Of a stretch of 45,277 nucleotides of DNA, positions 24,924-32,505 are shown in pieces. The position numbers and the translations under genes were made by a program. The notes under the pieces are model-generated. The model was not told the DNA's origin, searched no databases, and was given only the letters and a program-made list of their open reading frames with translations. Positions within the stretch are counted from its first letter, which is position 1. Each line of letters starts with the position of its first letter. Origin of the DNA: Opitutaceae bacterium (GTDB lineage Bacteria; Verrucomicrobiota; Verrucomicrobiia; Opitutales; Opitutaceae); the NCBI GenBank assembly GCA_030693515.1, contig JAUYAK010000020.1, positions 1-45,277 of the forward strand, given 5' to 3'.

Positions 24924-25735
24924 GGCATGCGCGGCACCAGCACGAAAAAAGTGTTGTGCGCCGAGAGGTTCCCCGAGCCGCCGTCACTGTTACCGGCGAC
25001 CGCTATCCAAGCGGTGGCCCGCGCATGAGAGGCGACAAAGCCAACGGCGTCCGTTCGCGCGGCCGGAAAGATGTTCGGCCCAACTCGCACCGCTAGGCCG
25101 CTTGGATCGAATCGGAACGCGGCATCGCCGGTGTTTTCAAAATCCAACCGCAGCACCAAGGTGTCTTCCGCGGCGAAGCGGAAAACTTCTGCTACCGTGA
25201 CGACGAAACCGGGATAGCGCGTGTGCGTGCCGGGAGTCAGCCGCTCGACCGTTTGAGTGAGCGCGGGATACTCCCGGGCGATCAACTCGTGGCGCTTGGC
25301 GCGATCAATGAGTCCCCGCAGTCGGTCCGCCGTAGTTACTGGGCGGTGCCCCGACACGGATTCAGTTTCGTCGATGAACGAAACGGCGCGGTCGGCTGCC
25401 GCGTCCGGCAGAAACGTTAGCACGAAAACCTTCCCGCGAAACACCACATTGATCGCGGCCCGGGCGTCGTCTCGCAGCGCACGGACGGAGAAGAAAGCCG
25501 CGCCCGGCTGGTAAGAGAGCAACACCGGGGGCGTGTCCGTCGCTTGCGCCGAAACGTTGCCGCCTTCCAGCGCGGTCAGTGCCGCGGGGAAAAGACACGT
25601 CGTCGGCTCGTCGCGCGAGATGCGCACCGTGTAGACAATCCGCTCGTCGAGCGGATAGGTCTGAATCGCGGCGCCGCGCAGCGCGGAGACGGATGCGATG
25701 GCGAACAGGATCAGCGTGAAACGTCGTAGGTCCAT
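24920..25735 (-). CDS. trbG: VirB9/TrbG-like T4SS protein
   Basis: Starting at ATG 25735 gives 271 residues with a signal peptide (RRFTLILFAIASVSALRGAA). The N-terminal domain (YPLDERIVYTVRISRDEPTT) resembles the VirB9 opening, and the C-terminal beta domain carries LVLRLDFENTGDAAFRFDPS. It would form the outer-membrane core ring with VirB10 and a small lipoprotein. Sequence match to TrbG is loose, so the call depends partly on its position between virB8 and virB10. It overlaps virB8 by 25 bp and virB10 by 4 bp. Confidence 0.72.
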   Translation of the reverse strand: MDLRRFTLILFAIASVSALRGAAIQTYPLDERIVYTVRISRDEPTTCLFPAALTALEGGNVSAQATDTPPVLLSYQPGAAFFSVRALRDDARAAINVVFRGKVFVLTFLPDAAADRAVSFIDETESVSGHRPVTTADRLRGLIDRAKRHELIAREYPALTQTVERLTPGTHTRYPGFVVTVAEVFRFAAEDTLVLRLDFENTGDAAFRFDPSGLAVRVGPNIFPAARTDAVGFVASHARATAWIAVAGNSDGGSGNLSAHNTFFVLVPRMP

Positions 25736-26364
25736 ACAGCCAGGGGGAAGCGGGCGTTCGCGCCCAGGTTCGGATTGCGGGCGAAGGTGAAGCGCGCCTT
25801 GAACGGCAACGCTTCGGTGAAGGCGCGGCCTTCGAAGAGGCCGGCACGGAGCCACTGGCCTTCAACCTGCACGAGCACGCGTTCTTCGCGTGTCTCCAGC
25901 ACGGTCAGTTTCAGCACCTCGGCTTTTTGGTGCAGCGACTTCTTGGTGAACTCCTCGGTCGCGCCAGCGATTTCTGAGCGGGCCTGCCGGAGCGCATCAG
26001 GTAGAAACAGTTTATCCAGCAACTCGGGAAAATCGGCTCCGGTGGGATTGCGCTGCCAGAGAGCAAGGCAGGCGAGCAACGCATGATGCTCGTGCAATTT
26101 CTCCGCTTCTTCAAAGGCGAGCAATGGGCTCACGTGATACGTGCCCGCCCCGTCAAGAATCACGACGCGCTCGCGCGTGCGGTAAGCGCGGACCACAAAA
26201 TACGGAGCGACGACCGCATACCCCACGGCGATTAGCGCCACGACACACCACAGCCGGGCTGCGACGGCGTGGTCGGTGAACAGTTCAAGCGGATTGCGGC
26301 GCTTGGCCCGCGGTGCCTCGGTCCGCACATGCGGCACGGGTGTTTGATGCAGAGTTTCGCTCAT
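25711..26364 (-). CDS. trbF: VirB8/TrbF-like T4SS protein
   Basis: 217 residues: an ~36-residue cytoplasmic lead, one membrane helix at ~37-58, then a periplasmic NTF2-like domain of ~155 residues ending in a long beta hairpin (ERVLVQVEGQWLRAGLFEG, FTFARNPNLGAN). This is the standard VirB8 layout. It would form the inner-membrane assembly hub. It lies 3 bp after virB6. Confidence 0.78.
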   Translation of the reverse strand: MSETLHQTPVPHVRTEAPRAKRRNPLELFTDHAVAARLWCVVALIAVGYAVVAPYFVVRAYRTRERVVILDGAGTYHVSPLLAFEEAEKLHEHHALLACLALWQRNPTGADFPELLDKLFLPDALRQARSEIAGATEEFTKKSLHQKAEVLKLTVLETREERVLVQVEGQWLRAGLFEGRAFTEALPFKARFTFARNPNLGANARFPLAVWTYDVSR

Positions 26365-26367
26365 GAT

Positions 26368-27429
26368 TTAGATCCCGGTGTGGGGAGTGCGCGGCTGAAG
26401 CCCGGCGATCAGTGTCGCCGCGGCGTCATCGCCGGAGTTATCCGTCCGAGTCGACGGGGCGGTCGGCGCCGGCGTAGACGGCGGTGAAGAGGGAGCCGAA
26501 GATGCGGGCGGCGGTGGCGGTGGTGGCGATCCCTTGCCGCCGGCACCTGACGCGTTGCTCGCCACTTGGAGCGCAGCCGCGGCTCCGCCCGTTTTCACAG
26601 ATTTGATGAGCCACGCGACTTGATGTAGTCCGTAGAGTTGCTGAAGGGCCGAACTGCCGCCGCCGGCCAGCGGCGTGCCGGAGCACAGCAGCGCCTGCAT
26701 CAGGAACGGCGTGCCGAGGGTGCCGATCACGAGCCACAAAGCGGCGAGCAATCCGCCGAGGAGACTCGCGAACGAGGCGGCGTCGATCTGGCCGGGAGCG
26801 ATGTCGTAGGCCGCCGCGAGGTTGGTCGCGTAGGCTGTGAGCAGGTGATAAGCGACCAGTTCGGTGACCGCGAAACCCACCGGCCAGGACAACACCGCCA
26901 GCGTTTGCTGCACGTAGCGCGTGGCGACGCTCGCCAGCGACGGGACCATGAAGAGCGCCAATGCCACAGGCAGAAACAGGTAGCACAGCAACTTCAGGAT
27001 GAACTGCAGGACGAGGAATGGCAGTTGAAGCAGGCTACCGATGAGCACGATCAACTTCGCCGCCGCGAAGAGCGTCGCGCGGTAGAGTGATTCCCCGATT
27101 CGTTGGAAGCTGAAGTCGCTCGCGCTGTCGGCGACCTTGTCGCGCATCAGCACGGCCGCGCGCATCGGGTGCTCCGCGTAGCCCTCGTGAATCACTTCGG
27201 CCAGGCCGAGGAAGAGTTTTTCGATCAGGGCAAACCACTGCGGCAGGGTTGCAATCAGTCCCACCACGATGATCGCGCGCACGATGGGCTGAAGGAGGCT
27301 GTCCTGTTCGGCCCGTGCCTGATGCACCTGCACGATCAGTCCCGTGACGCAGATGAAGAAGAGCACGAAGCGAAACGCTTCCGTGAGCGTGAGGATCGCA
27401 TCGCGCAGACCTGGAGCGAAGTTTTCCAT
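26368..27429 (-). CDS. trbL: VirB6/TrbL-like polytopic membrane protein
   Basis: 353 residues with five to six membrane helices in residues ~18-245 (for example FRFVLFFICVTGLIV, PIVRAIIVVGLIATL, FLVLQFILKLLCYLFLPVAL, LLGGLLAALWLVIGTLG). A ~75-residue cytoplasmic tail with a run of seven prolines and a P/S/T-rich end follows. This is typical of VirB6/TrbL, which forms the inner-membrane translocation chamber. It overlaps the flanking small gene by one base. Confidence 0.85.
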   Translation of the reverse strand: MENFAPGLRDAILTLTEAFRFVLFFICVTGLIVQVHQARAEQDSLLQPIVRAIIVVGLIATLPQWFALIEKLFLGLAEVIHEGYAEHPMRAAVLMRDKVADSASDFSFQRIGESLYRATLFAAAKLIVLIGSLLQLPFLVLQFILKLLCYLFLPVALALFMVPSLASVATRYVQQTLAVLSWPVGFAVTELVAYHLLTAYATNLAAAYDIAPGQIDAASFASLLGGLLAALWLVIGTLGTPFLMQALLCSGTPLAGGGSSALQQLYGLHQVAWLIKSVKTGGAAAALQVASNASGAGGKGSPPPPPPPASSAPSSPPSTPAPTAPSTRTDNSGDDAAATLIAGLQPRTPHTGI

Positions 27430-27719
27430 TAGTTACGCCCCTCCTGCGGCCGCTGGCGTTGTTCTTCGCGCTGGAGCCGTTCGAGCAGCCGACGTTTCGT
27501 CTCGGGGTCGAGCCGCGGATTCATTCGCAGATCGAGCTTCACTCCCGATTGCAGCGCATCCATCGCCTGAACGGCGGGTGCAGCCACGGGCATGGGCATC
27601 GGCGCCACGGTTTCGGCCACGGCCGGCTTCCCAACCGTCCGCCGGTGATGGCGCACGACGAGCGCAACGCACACGCCGAGCGCAAAGAGCACGATGAGCA
27701 ACGCAGTCATCTTTTTCAT
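27429..27719 (-). CDS. Small single-pass protein in the trbK position
   Basis: 96 residues: membrane helix at ~4-22 (ALLIVLFALGVCVALVV), then a proline/alanine/methionine-rich spacer and a basic, Arg/Gln-rich helical tail (PETKRRLLERLQREEQRQRP). It lies between virB5 and virB6, where trb operons carry trbK (entry exclusion). TrbK is usually a lipoprotein, and no lipobox is visible here, so the entry-exclusion role is only positional. Confidence 0.7.
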   Translation of the reverse strand: MKKMTALLIVLFALGVCVALVVRHHRRTVGKPAVAETVAPMPMPVAAPAVQAMDALQSGVKLDLRMNPRLDPETKRRLLERLQREEQRQRPQEGRN

Positions 27720-28534
27720 CGGCGCGTGTAGCTGGTCGGCGTCAGCCGGATCGACTGCTGCCAGGTGTTTACCGCGTCGAGGGATTGGCGCTCTTCCGCG
27801 ATCTGTTTCTCCAAAAAATCCTGCCGTTCCTTCGCCGATTGGTTCTCGTTGAGAATCTGCTGGGCGCGGAGCTTGTCGGCCTCGTCTCGTCGCCGGGCCG
27901 CGAGCACCGCCAACTGGCCGTTCAAGGCCGCGACCTTGACGCTGAGTTTGTCCACGTCCGCTTGCGTCGGTGCATCGCGCAGGGCGACCACCGTCGTCGC
28001 GAGGTCAGCCTGGAGAGTCGCTTCCCGGGCGTCCGTTTGCGCAAACACCTGTTCGAGATTGTCAGCTTGGCGCTCCACCGCGGCATACGGCCGGTAGAGT
28101 TCCGTGCGGCGCGTGAACGTCGCGCCCAAGGCCGTTCGATCATCGAGCCGGCGATACAGTCCCTCCGAGGTCCGGCGGAGTGACATCGCCGCGTCCGTCA
28201 CGCGCCGGACGGCTTGCAGGGTTTCGCCATACGAGCGCGCCAGTTCGTCGGCGCCGAGGGTGCGCAACACACTGGTGATCTGGCTGCCAGCGCCCACAGG
28301 ATCGCCGGCGATCTCCCGAATGCGGCGCTGCGTCGAAATGAGATCGTCGAGTTGACGAATCTGCCGGTTCAGCCGCTCGAGTTCCTCGGCCCATTGCCGA
28401 AGGACTTCGACGTGGTTGGCGGTCTGCGCGGACTGGACCGCGGCATTGACGGCATAATTCGCGGGATCAAAAACGGCGAGCTGCGCCCGCGCGACGACGC
28501 AGAGTCCGAGAAAGAGGAGGATCGAAAGTTTCAT
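27716..28534 (-). CDS. trbJ: VirB5/TrbJ-like periplasmic protein
   Basis: 272 residues with a signal peptide (MKLSILLFLGLCVVARAQ), then almost wholly helical with long heptad stretches (HVEVLRQWAEELERLNRQIR, ADNLEQVFAQTDAREATLQA, LRAQQILNENQSAKERQDFL). VirB5/TrbJ proteins have this all-helical form and act at the pilus tip or in pilus assembly. It overlaps both neighbours by 4 bp. Confidence 0.83.
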   Translation of the reverse strand: MKLSILLFLGLCVVARAQLAVFDPANYAVNAAVQSAQTANHVEVLRQWAEELERLNRQIRQLDDLISTQRRIREIAGDPVGAGSQITSVLRTLGADELARSYGETLQAVRRVTDAAMSLRRTSEGLYRRLDDRTALGATFTRRTELYRPYAAVERQADNLEQVFAQTDAREATLQADLATTVVALRDAPTQADVDKLSVKVAALNGQLAVLAARRRDEADKLRAQQILNENQSAKERQDFLEKQIAEERQSLDAVNTWQQSIRLTPTSYTRR

Positions 28535-28779
28535 GGTGAGGTCGGGAGGGAGATGAAGCCGGTCGAGGGGGCGCGGAGCGCACCGTCCTCAAAATGCTCC
28601 GGCAGCGACACCGGCAGCCGGCGGGAAACGGGAATGCGCTCGCGGTTCGCGTCCTGAATCTCCCAATACCGCATCTTCACGGCTTGGTTGACTTGGGCGG
28701 TGGGTTTTTCGAGGGACGCACATCCCGCGAGCGCAAAGAGGAAAATCGTGACGAGAATGCTTGGGAAAAATGTTCGCAT
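28531..28779 (-). CDS. Small lipoprotein of the T4SS operon
   Basis: 82 residues with a signal peptide and lipobox LAGC (Cys19), then a short soluble domain (QVNQAVKMRYWEIQDANRER). Size and lipidation fit VirB7/TrbH-type outer-membrane lipoproteins that stabilise VirB9. Its place between virB4 and virB5 differs from classic virB order. It starts 6 bp after virB4. Confidence 0.78.
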   Translation of the reverse strand: MRTFFPSILVTIFLFALAGCASLEKPTAQVNQAVKMRYWEIQDANRERIPVSRRLPVSLPEHFEDGALRAPSTGFISLPTSP

Positions 28780-28785
28780 GGCGGA

Positions 28786-31374
28786 TCAGGCGGCCTGGAT
28801 ATGGCGCAGGGTGCCGCACTGGGGCGGCTGCGCGGTGGGCAGGAAGTAGCACACGGACGAGTAACGGCCGGTCGCCGGGAGCTGCTCCGGCATGGGATAC
28901 TGCTGGATCGCCTCGACGGCGCTTTCCGGGAGCCCGAGATCGTGCGCCAGGTCGGCGATGTCGGTCCGATCTGCCTGCCGCAGGAGGAAGAATTGCTTCG
29001 CGTTGCCGATGACAGCGGGCCGCACGCGCGACTGTTTGAACCGCGCATACTGCTGCACGATGCTGACGACCCAGCAGTTGAACTTGCGGAGTTGGGCGTA
29101 GCCCTCGGCGACGATCTTTTCGCCGCCGGGCACATCGAGGAAGCGCGCGAGTTCCTCGAAGATGATGCGTTTCCGCTGGGCGCGCGGGAGCGACAGAATG
29201 TGCTGCCGCGAGAATCCAGAGATCAGGAGGCCTGCGGCGGCTTTGAGCTCCACCGCCTGTTCGGGCACCAACCCGAGTTCGAAATAGGTGACTCCGCCGG
29301 TGAGGGACAGGTTGCTTTGGCCGTCGAAGAGTTTGCCATACTGGCCGGCCGTGCTCCACGCCCGGAGGAGGGTGGCCAGCCGGTCGATCTCGTCCTTCGG
29401 GTGCTCGGTGAAGCGACCGTAAGCGAGCAGTTCGACAAATGCGGTGTGCGTCGGAAATTCATCCGGCGTCCACGCGGCGCACGCAGTCTGCGCGACCAGC
29501 CGCGCGGTGGCGGGCTCCTGCGCGAAGCGGGTGATGTCGTCTTCGGTCAGCGCCGCGAAGAAGCCGAGCGCCTCGTCTTCGTGTGCGGCCCGACGATCGC
29601 GGAGATCGGCGAACGCTTCGAGCGGCGTCGCCGACACGGGCATCCGCTCCCGCCAGCGATGCACCGCGCAGGCCAGTCGCTCGGCACCGCGGGCCTGGTC
29701 GGGATACCGGCGCGACCAGTCGACAAACGTGTCGTGATAAAGCTGGTGCAAATACTGCGCGAGCTGCGCTTGGCGCAGCGCGGACTTTTCAGGATCGGCG
29801 GCCTCGCCGATCATCCGCGAGAGGAGCGCCACCGAACTCGTCAGTTGCAGCTGGGTGAGCGGCAGTCCCTGGGTGTCGAGGTAGTTGAGGGTAAGCGGAG
29901 AATCGGGCTGCACCACAATCGGGGTGACACCCATCGCCTCCGCAAAACGACGGTAGGAGTAGCCTTCGTCGATCAGGAGCGTGTCCTCGAAGAAGGCTCC
30001 GGTCTGAAGCAGAAGGTCGCTCGTGAATTCCGACTTTCCACTCCCACTCATCCCCACAATCACAGCGTGCTGCGGTGAGCCGTGCGCGAAGGTGGCAACG
30101 CCAACGAGATTGTCGTGACTCCCGTCGTAGAGTGCTTCGGCTTCACTCAGCCGCCCGGTGAACGTGGCGGAGAAAGGCAAGAGATCCGCCAGGTAAGAGT
30201 CTTCGGCATAGACCGCGTGCGCCCGGTAGGCGGAGTGCGTCCATCCCGGCCACGACGCAAAGAACAGTTTCTTGGCGGACGCTGGGAGACCGCACTCGAA
30301 GCATTGCGCGCCGTTCATGCCACGAACGGCCGCTTTCAAGAGCGCGACCTTTTCCCGCAATCCTTCGCGGGTGGCGTCCCAGGTTCGCAGGACGTAGGTA
30401 ACGTGAAAGGGGCGGGCATAGCCGCCGGCAAGGTTCTCGACCTTGCGTTCCTTCTTCTGCAACGCGACCAGCAGGGAGTGGCGGCGCTTCTCCGCATACT
30501 CGCCCTGCAGCCGCTCCATCGCGTGTTCCTCGCGGGTCACCTCGTGCCGCGTATCGGACGGGATCACGTTTACCGTTATCCGGTAGTCGAGAAACCCGAC
30601 GCTCGTGAGATGGCTGACGATCCCGGGATAGGTGGACTTTGGCCACCGGCTCAACACGAGCACCGCGTGATAGAGGCCATCCAGCACGAATCCGCCGTCG
30701 GGCTGGCCAACGCCATCGCTATGCCAGCAATTTTCCTGAATCGTGAGCCCTGAATCGACGGATGGGCCCACCTGGCTGTCGCCCGGCAACGCCGCGCTGG
30801 GATTCAAGAACCCATAGAGACAGGCGTGGTGCGCCGCATCGTCCATCGCGCGAAGCGCAGTCTCCGCCCCGAATACCACCCGCAACGATGCCTCGAACTC
30901 CGAGAATTGCGCCTTCAGCTGCTCCAACCGGCGGGCGTTGCGTGCCCGCAGGCTCTTTCGAGTGCCGACGTTGCCGGAGTAGTCGTCGTTCTCGATCGTA
31001 AGGAAGACTGAGAGACGCTCGCGGCGAAGCTGCCGGTCGAGCATCCGCCGGCCGTAGCGGAGGGAACGCTCGTTGCGCACCCGCCGAATGGCCTCCCGCG
31101 TGATCGCTGCCGTCCGTTCCGTGTAGGGCACGATTTCGGGGCGATGGTCCCAGTCGAGGTGCCACTGGCATTGCAGGCCGCGGCCCGGCGTCACCAGGGA
31201 GAGCATGGCCCGGACTTTTTCCTGAAACGCGTTGCGGCGCTCGTGGCTCGCGCCGCGCAGCTCCGGCAATTCGATCCAGTAGCCGCGGGCGGCGAGCGAT
31301 CCCCTCTCCATCGACCCGTAGAGCAAGATGCCGTCGGCAAAGATCCCGTTCGGCGCGTGGGTGTGGGGTTTCAT
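28786..31374 (-). CDS. trbE: VirB4/TrbE T4SS ATPase
   Basis: Starting at ATG 31374, which overlaps the virB3 stop as ATGA, gives 862 residues; the longer open frame lies over virB3. Walker A is GMSGSGKS (441-448), followed by LLIDEGYSYRRFAEAMG. The later C-terminal strand that usually carries the Walker B DEA reads RIIFEELARFL, with Glu in place of the first Asp. The N-terminal 400 residues are the VirB4 membrane/platform-interacting domain. It energises pilus assembly and substrate transfer at the inner-membrane base. Confidence 0.93.
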   Translation of the reverse strand: MKPHTHAPNGIFADGILLYGSMERGSLAARGYWIELPELRGASHERRNAFQEKVRAMLSLVTPGRGLQCQWHLDWDHRPEIVPYTERTAAITREAIRRVRNERSLRYGRRMLDRQLRRERLSVFLTIENDDYSGNVGTRKSLRARNARRLEQLKAQFSEFEASLRVVFGAETALRAMDDAAHHACLYGFLNPSAALPGDSQVGPSVDSGLTIQENCWHSDGVGQPDGGFVLDGLYHAVLVLSRWPKSTYPGIVSHLTSVGFLDYRITVNVIPSDTRHEVTREEHAMERLQGEYAEKRRHSLLVALQKKERKVENLAGGYARPFHVTYVLRTWDATREGLREKVALLKAAVRGMNGAQCFECGLPASAKKLFFASWPGWTHSAYRAHAVYAEDSYLADLLPFSATFTGRLSEAEALYDGSHDNLVGVATFAHGSPQHAVIVGMSGSGKSEFTSDLLLQTGAFFEDTLLIDEGYSYRRFAEAMGVTPIVVQPDSPLTLNYLDTQGLPLTQLQLTSSVALLSRMIGEAADPEKSALRQAQLAQYLHQLYHDTFVDWSRRYPDQARGAERLACAVHRWRERMPVSATPLEAFADLRDRRAAHEDEALGFFAALTEDDITRFAQEPATARLVAQTACAAWTPDEFPTHTAFVELLAYGRFTEHPKDEIDRLATLLRAWSTAGQYGKLFDGQSNLSLTGGVTYFELGLVPEQAVELKAAAGLLISGFSRQHILSLPRAQRKRIIFEELARFLDVPGGEKIVAEGYAQLRKFNCWVVSIVQQYARFKQSRVRPAVIGNAKQFFLLRQADRTDIADLAHDLGLPESAVEAIQQYPMPEQLPATGRYSSVCYFLPTAQPPQCGTLRHIQAA

Positions 31375-31694
31375 GTGTCGAGCAACCCCCGTTGCGCACC
31401 GTTGCTGCGCGTAAAATCTCCGCCGCCCAGTTTTTGATCCAGCCAGTCGCGGTCGTGGCCGGGCGGATGGCCGTGCTTGAGCCCCAACGCCCAAAACAAC
31501 GTGAGTGCGATGGGCACGACCGCGACAACGCCTGCAACCACCCAGCCGGTATGAAGCCACAAGCCGAGAAGCGCGCCCAACGCCAGTGAGAGCAGACTGG
31601 CGATAACAACGGGAAGATAAAGGTCACCGTCGAGGCCGAACGCGCGACCGCGCGAATCGTCCGCCGCATTGGTGTCGGTGCGTCGGAGGTCCAT
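31371..31694 (-). CDS. trbD: VirB3/TrbD-like membrane protein
   Basis: 107 residues: a soluble lead, two adjacent membrane helices (~27-48 and ~51-70), and a C-terminal cytoplasmic tail with HPPGHDRDWLDQKLGGGD. Size, topology and the place between virB2 and virB4 match VirB3/TrbD, which binds VirB4. It starts 1 bp after virB2. Confidence 0.83.
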   Translation of the reverse strand: MDLRRTDTNAADDSRGRAFGLDGDLYLPVVIASLLSLALGALLGLWLHTGWVVAGVVAVVPIALTLFWALGLKHGHPPGHDRDWLDQKLGGGDFTRSNGAQRGLLDT

Positions 31695-31695
31695 T

Positions 31696-31995
31696 TTAGA
31701 AGCGCGGAGCCACCACGGCGTCCTGGAGTCCGAAGATCGCGAAGAGCGCCGTCATGATGCTGACGGCCCCCGCGATGATGATTCCGGCGACAATGCCCGC
31801 CTTGCCGTCCGGATCGCCTTTGCTAATGGCATTGGCTCCAGCCCAGATTTTGATGATGCCCCAGAAAAAGCCAAACATCAGGAGCACGGCGAGCGCTAGG
31901 CCGAATCCGTCTTTTAGCTGCTGGATTTGCGCCAGCGGGAGGGTCGCCGGCAAATTCGCGGTGCGGGCGGCGACTTTGGACCACAGGTTCAGCAT
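31696..31995 (-). CDS. trbC: VirB2/TrbC-like pilin
   Basis: Starting at ATG 31995 gives 99 residues. Two hydrophobic helices (FGLALAVLLMFGFFWGIIKI and AGIVAGIIIAGAVSIMTALF) are joined by a short polar loop (AGANAISKGDPDGK), the two-helix hairpin of VirB2 pilins. It is the first gene of the long operon. The predicted promoter would place the transcription start at or next to the ATG. Codons for ANAIS contain an exact copy of the 12-bp operator. Confidence 0.83.
   Translation of the reverse strand: MLNLWSKVAARTANLPATLPLAQIQQLKDGFGLALAVLLMFGFFWGIIKIWAGANAISKGDPDGKAGIVAGIIIAGAVSIMTALFAIFGLQDAVVAPRF
31824..31835. promoter_or_regulatory. Intragenic exact copy of the transfer operator
   Basis: TAATGGCATTGG here is identical to the operator arm at 32003-32014, about 170 bp into the virB2 gene. 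It could be a downstream auxiliary site for a repressor loop or a chance match dictated by the codons. Confidence 0.4.
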
Positions 31996-32001
31996 GCGGA
32001 C

Positions 32002-32048
32002 ATAATGGCATTGGTTTTCTGAGCTTGTCAAGCATTCCAATGCCATTA
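32002..32048. promoter_or_regulatory. Promoter and inverted-repeat operator of the T4SS-pilus operon
   Basis: Perfect 12-bp inverted repeat TAATGGCATTGG (32003-32014) / CCAATGCCATTA (32037-32048), spacer 22. On the minus strand a perfect -35 TTGACA (complement of 32026-32031) sits between the arms, and 18 bp on, a -10-like CATTAT (complement of 32002-32007) overlaps one arm. This points to a repressed sigma-70 promoter for the 27-kb operon. The divergent regulator gene starts at 32059, so the site could control both. Confidence 0.72.
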
Positions 32049-32058
32049 CCTCTATCTC

Positions 32059-32505
32059 GTGAGCACCGCCCCCCTCAGCGTCCGCACCAGTTTCCCATTC
32101 TACGCCGAAACCACGGCGGAATTGCAGCGGCTTGAAAATGCCCTGCGGAAGCGCGACGTGATCGCCGACCGGACCGACATCATTCGGGCGCTCGTGCACG
32201 AGACACCGGAGAATGCGATTCTCGCCCGAGGGATTCTGCGCGACATGGAAGAGCGGTCGCCCGCAAATGAACTGGGCAACGTGACTGAATTCGCCCCCGT
32301 GCGATTGAACCCAAACGATTTGGAAAAACTGGAACGGGTCGCGGATCGCTTGAAGAAAATCGAACTCAAGGTGAGCCGCGGCACACTGGTGCGCGGGCTC
32401 ATCATGGCGGAACTCCCCATCGAGAAACTCGAAGCGGTGATCAAATCCTACTGGAGCAAGTTTCCGGACGGTCGCGCGCTGCGCTGGCAGGCGCCGCGCA
32501 CATGA
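32059..32505 (+). CDS. Tandem ribbon-helix-helix regulator
   Basis: 148 residues from GTG 32059, the first start after the operator. Two segments each show a short beta-strand followed by two helices: residues ~6-58 (SVRTSFPFYAETTAELQRLE, then RTDIIRALVHETP) and ~79-125 (APVRLNPNDLEKLERVADRL, then SRGTLVRGLIMAEL). This is the layout of two RHH DNA-binding units in one chain, which would bind as a pseudo-dimer. It is divergent from the T4SS operon, with the inverted repeat between them, so it is the prime candidate for the operator-binding regulator. It overlaps the next gene by 4 bp. Confidence 0.68.
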   Translation: MSTAPLSVRTSFPFYAETTAELQRLENALRKRDVIADRTDIIRALVHETPENAILARGILRDMEERSPANELGNVTEFAPVRLNPNDLEKLERVADRLKKIELKVSRGTLVRGLIMAELPIEKLEAVIKSYWSKFPDGRALRWQAPRT

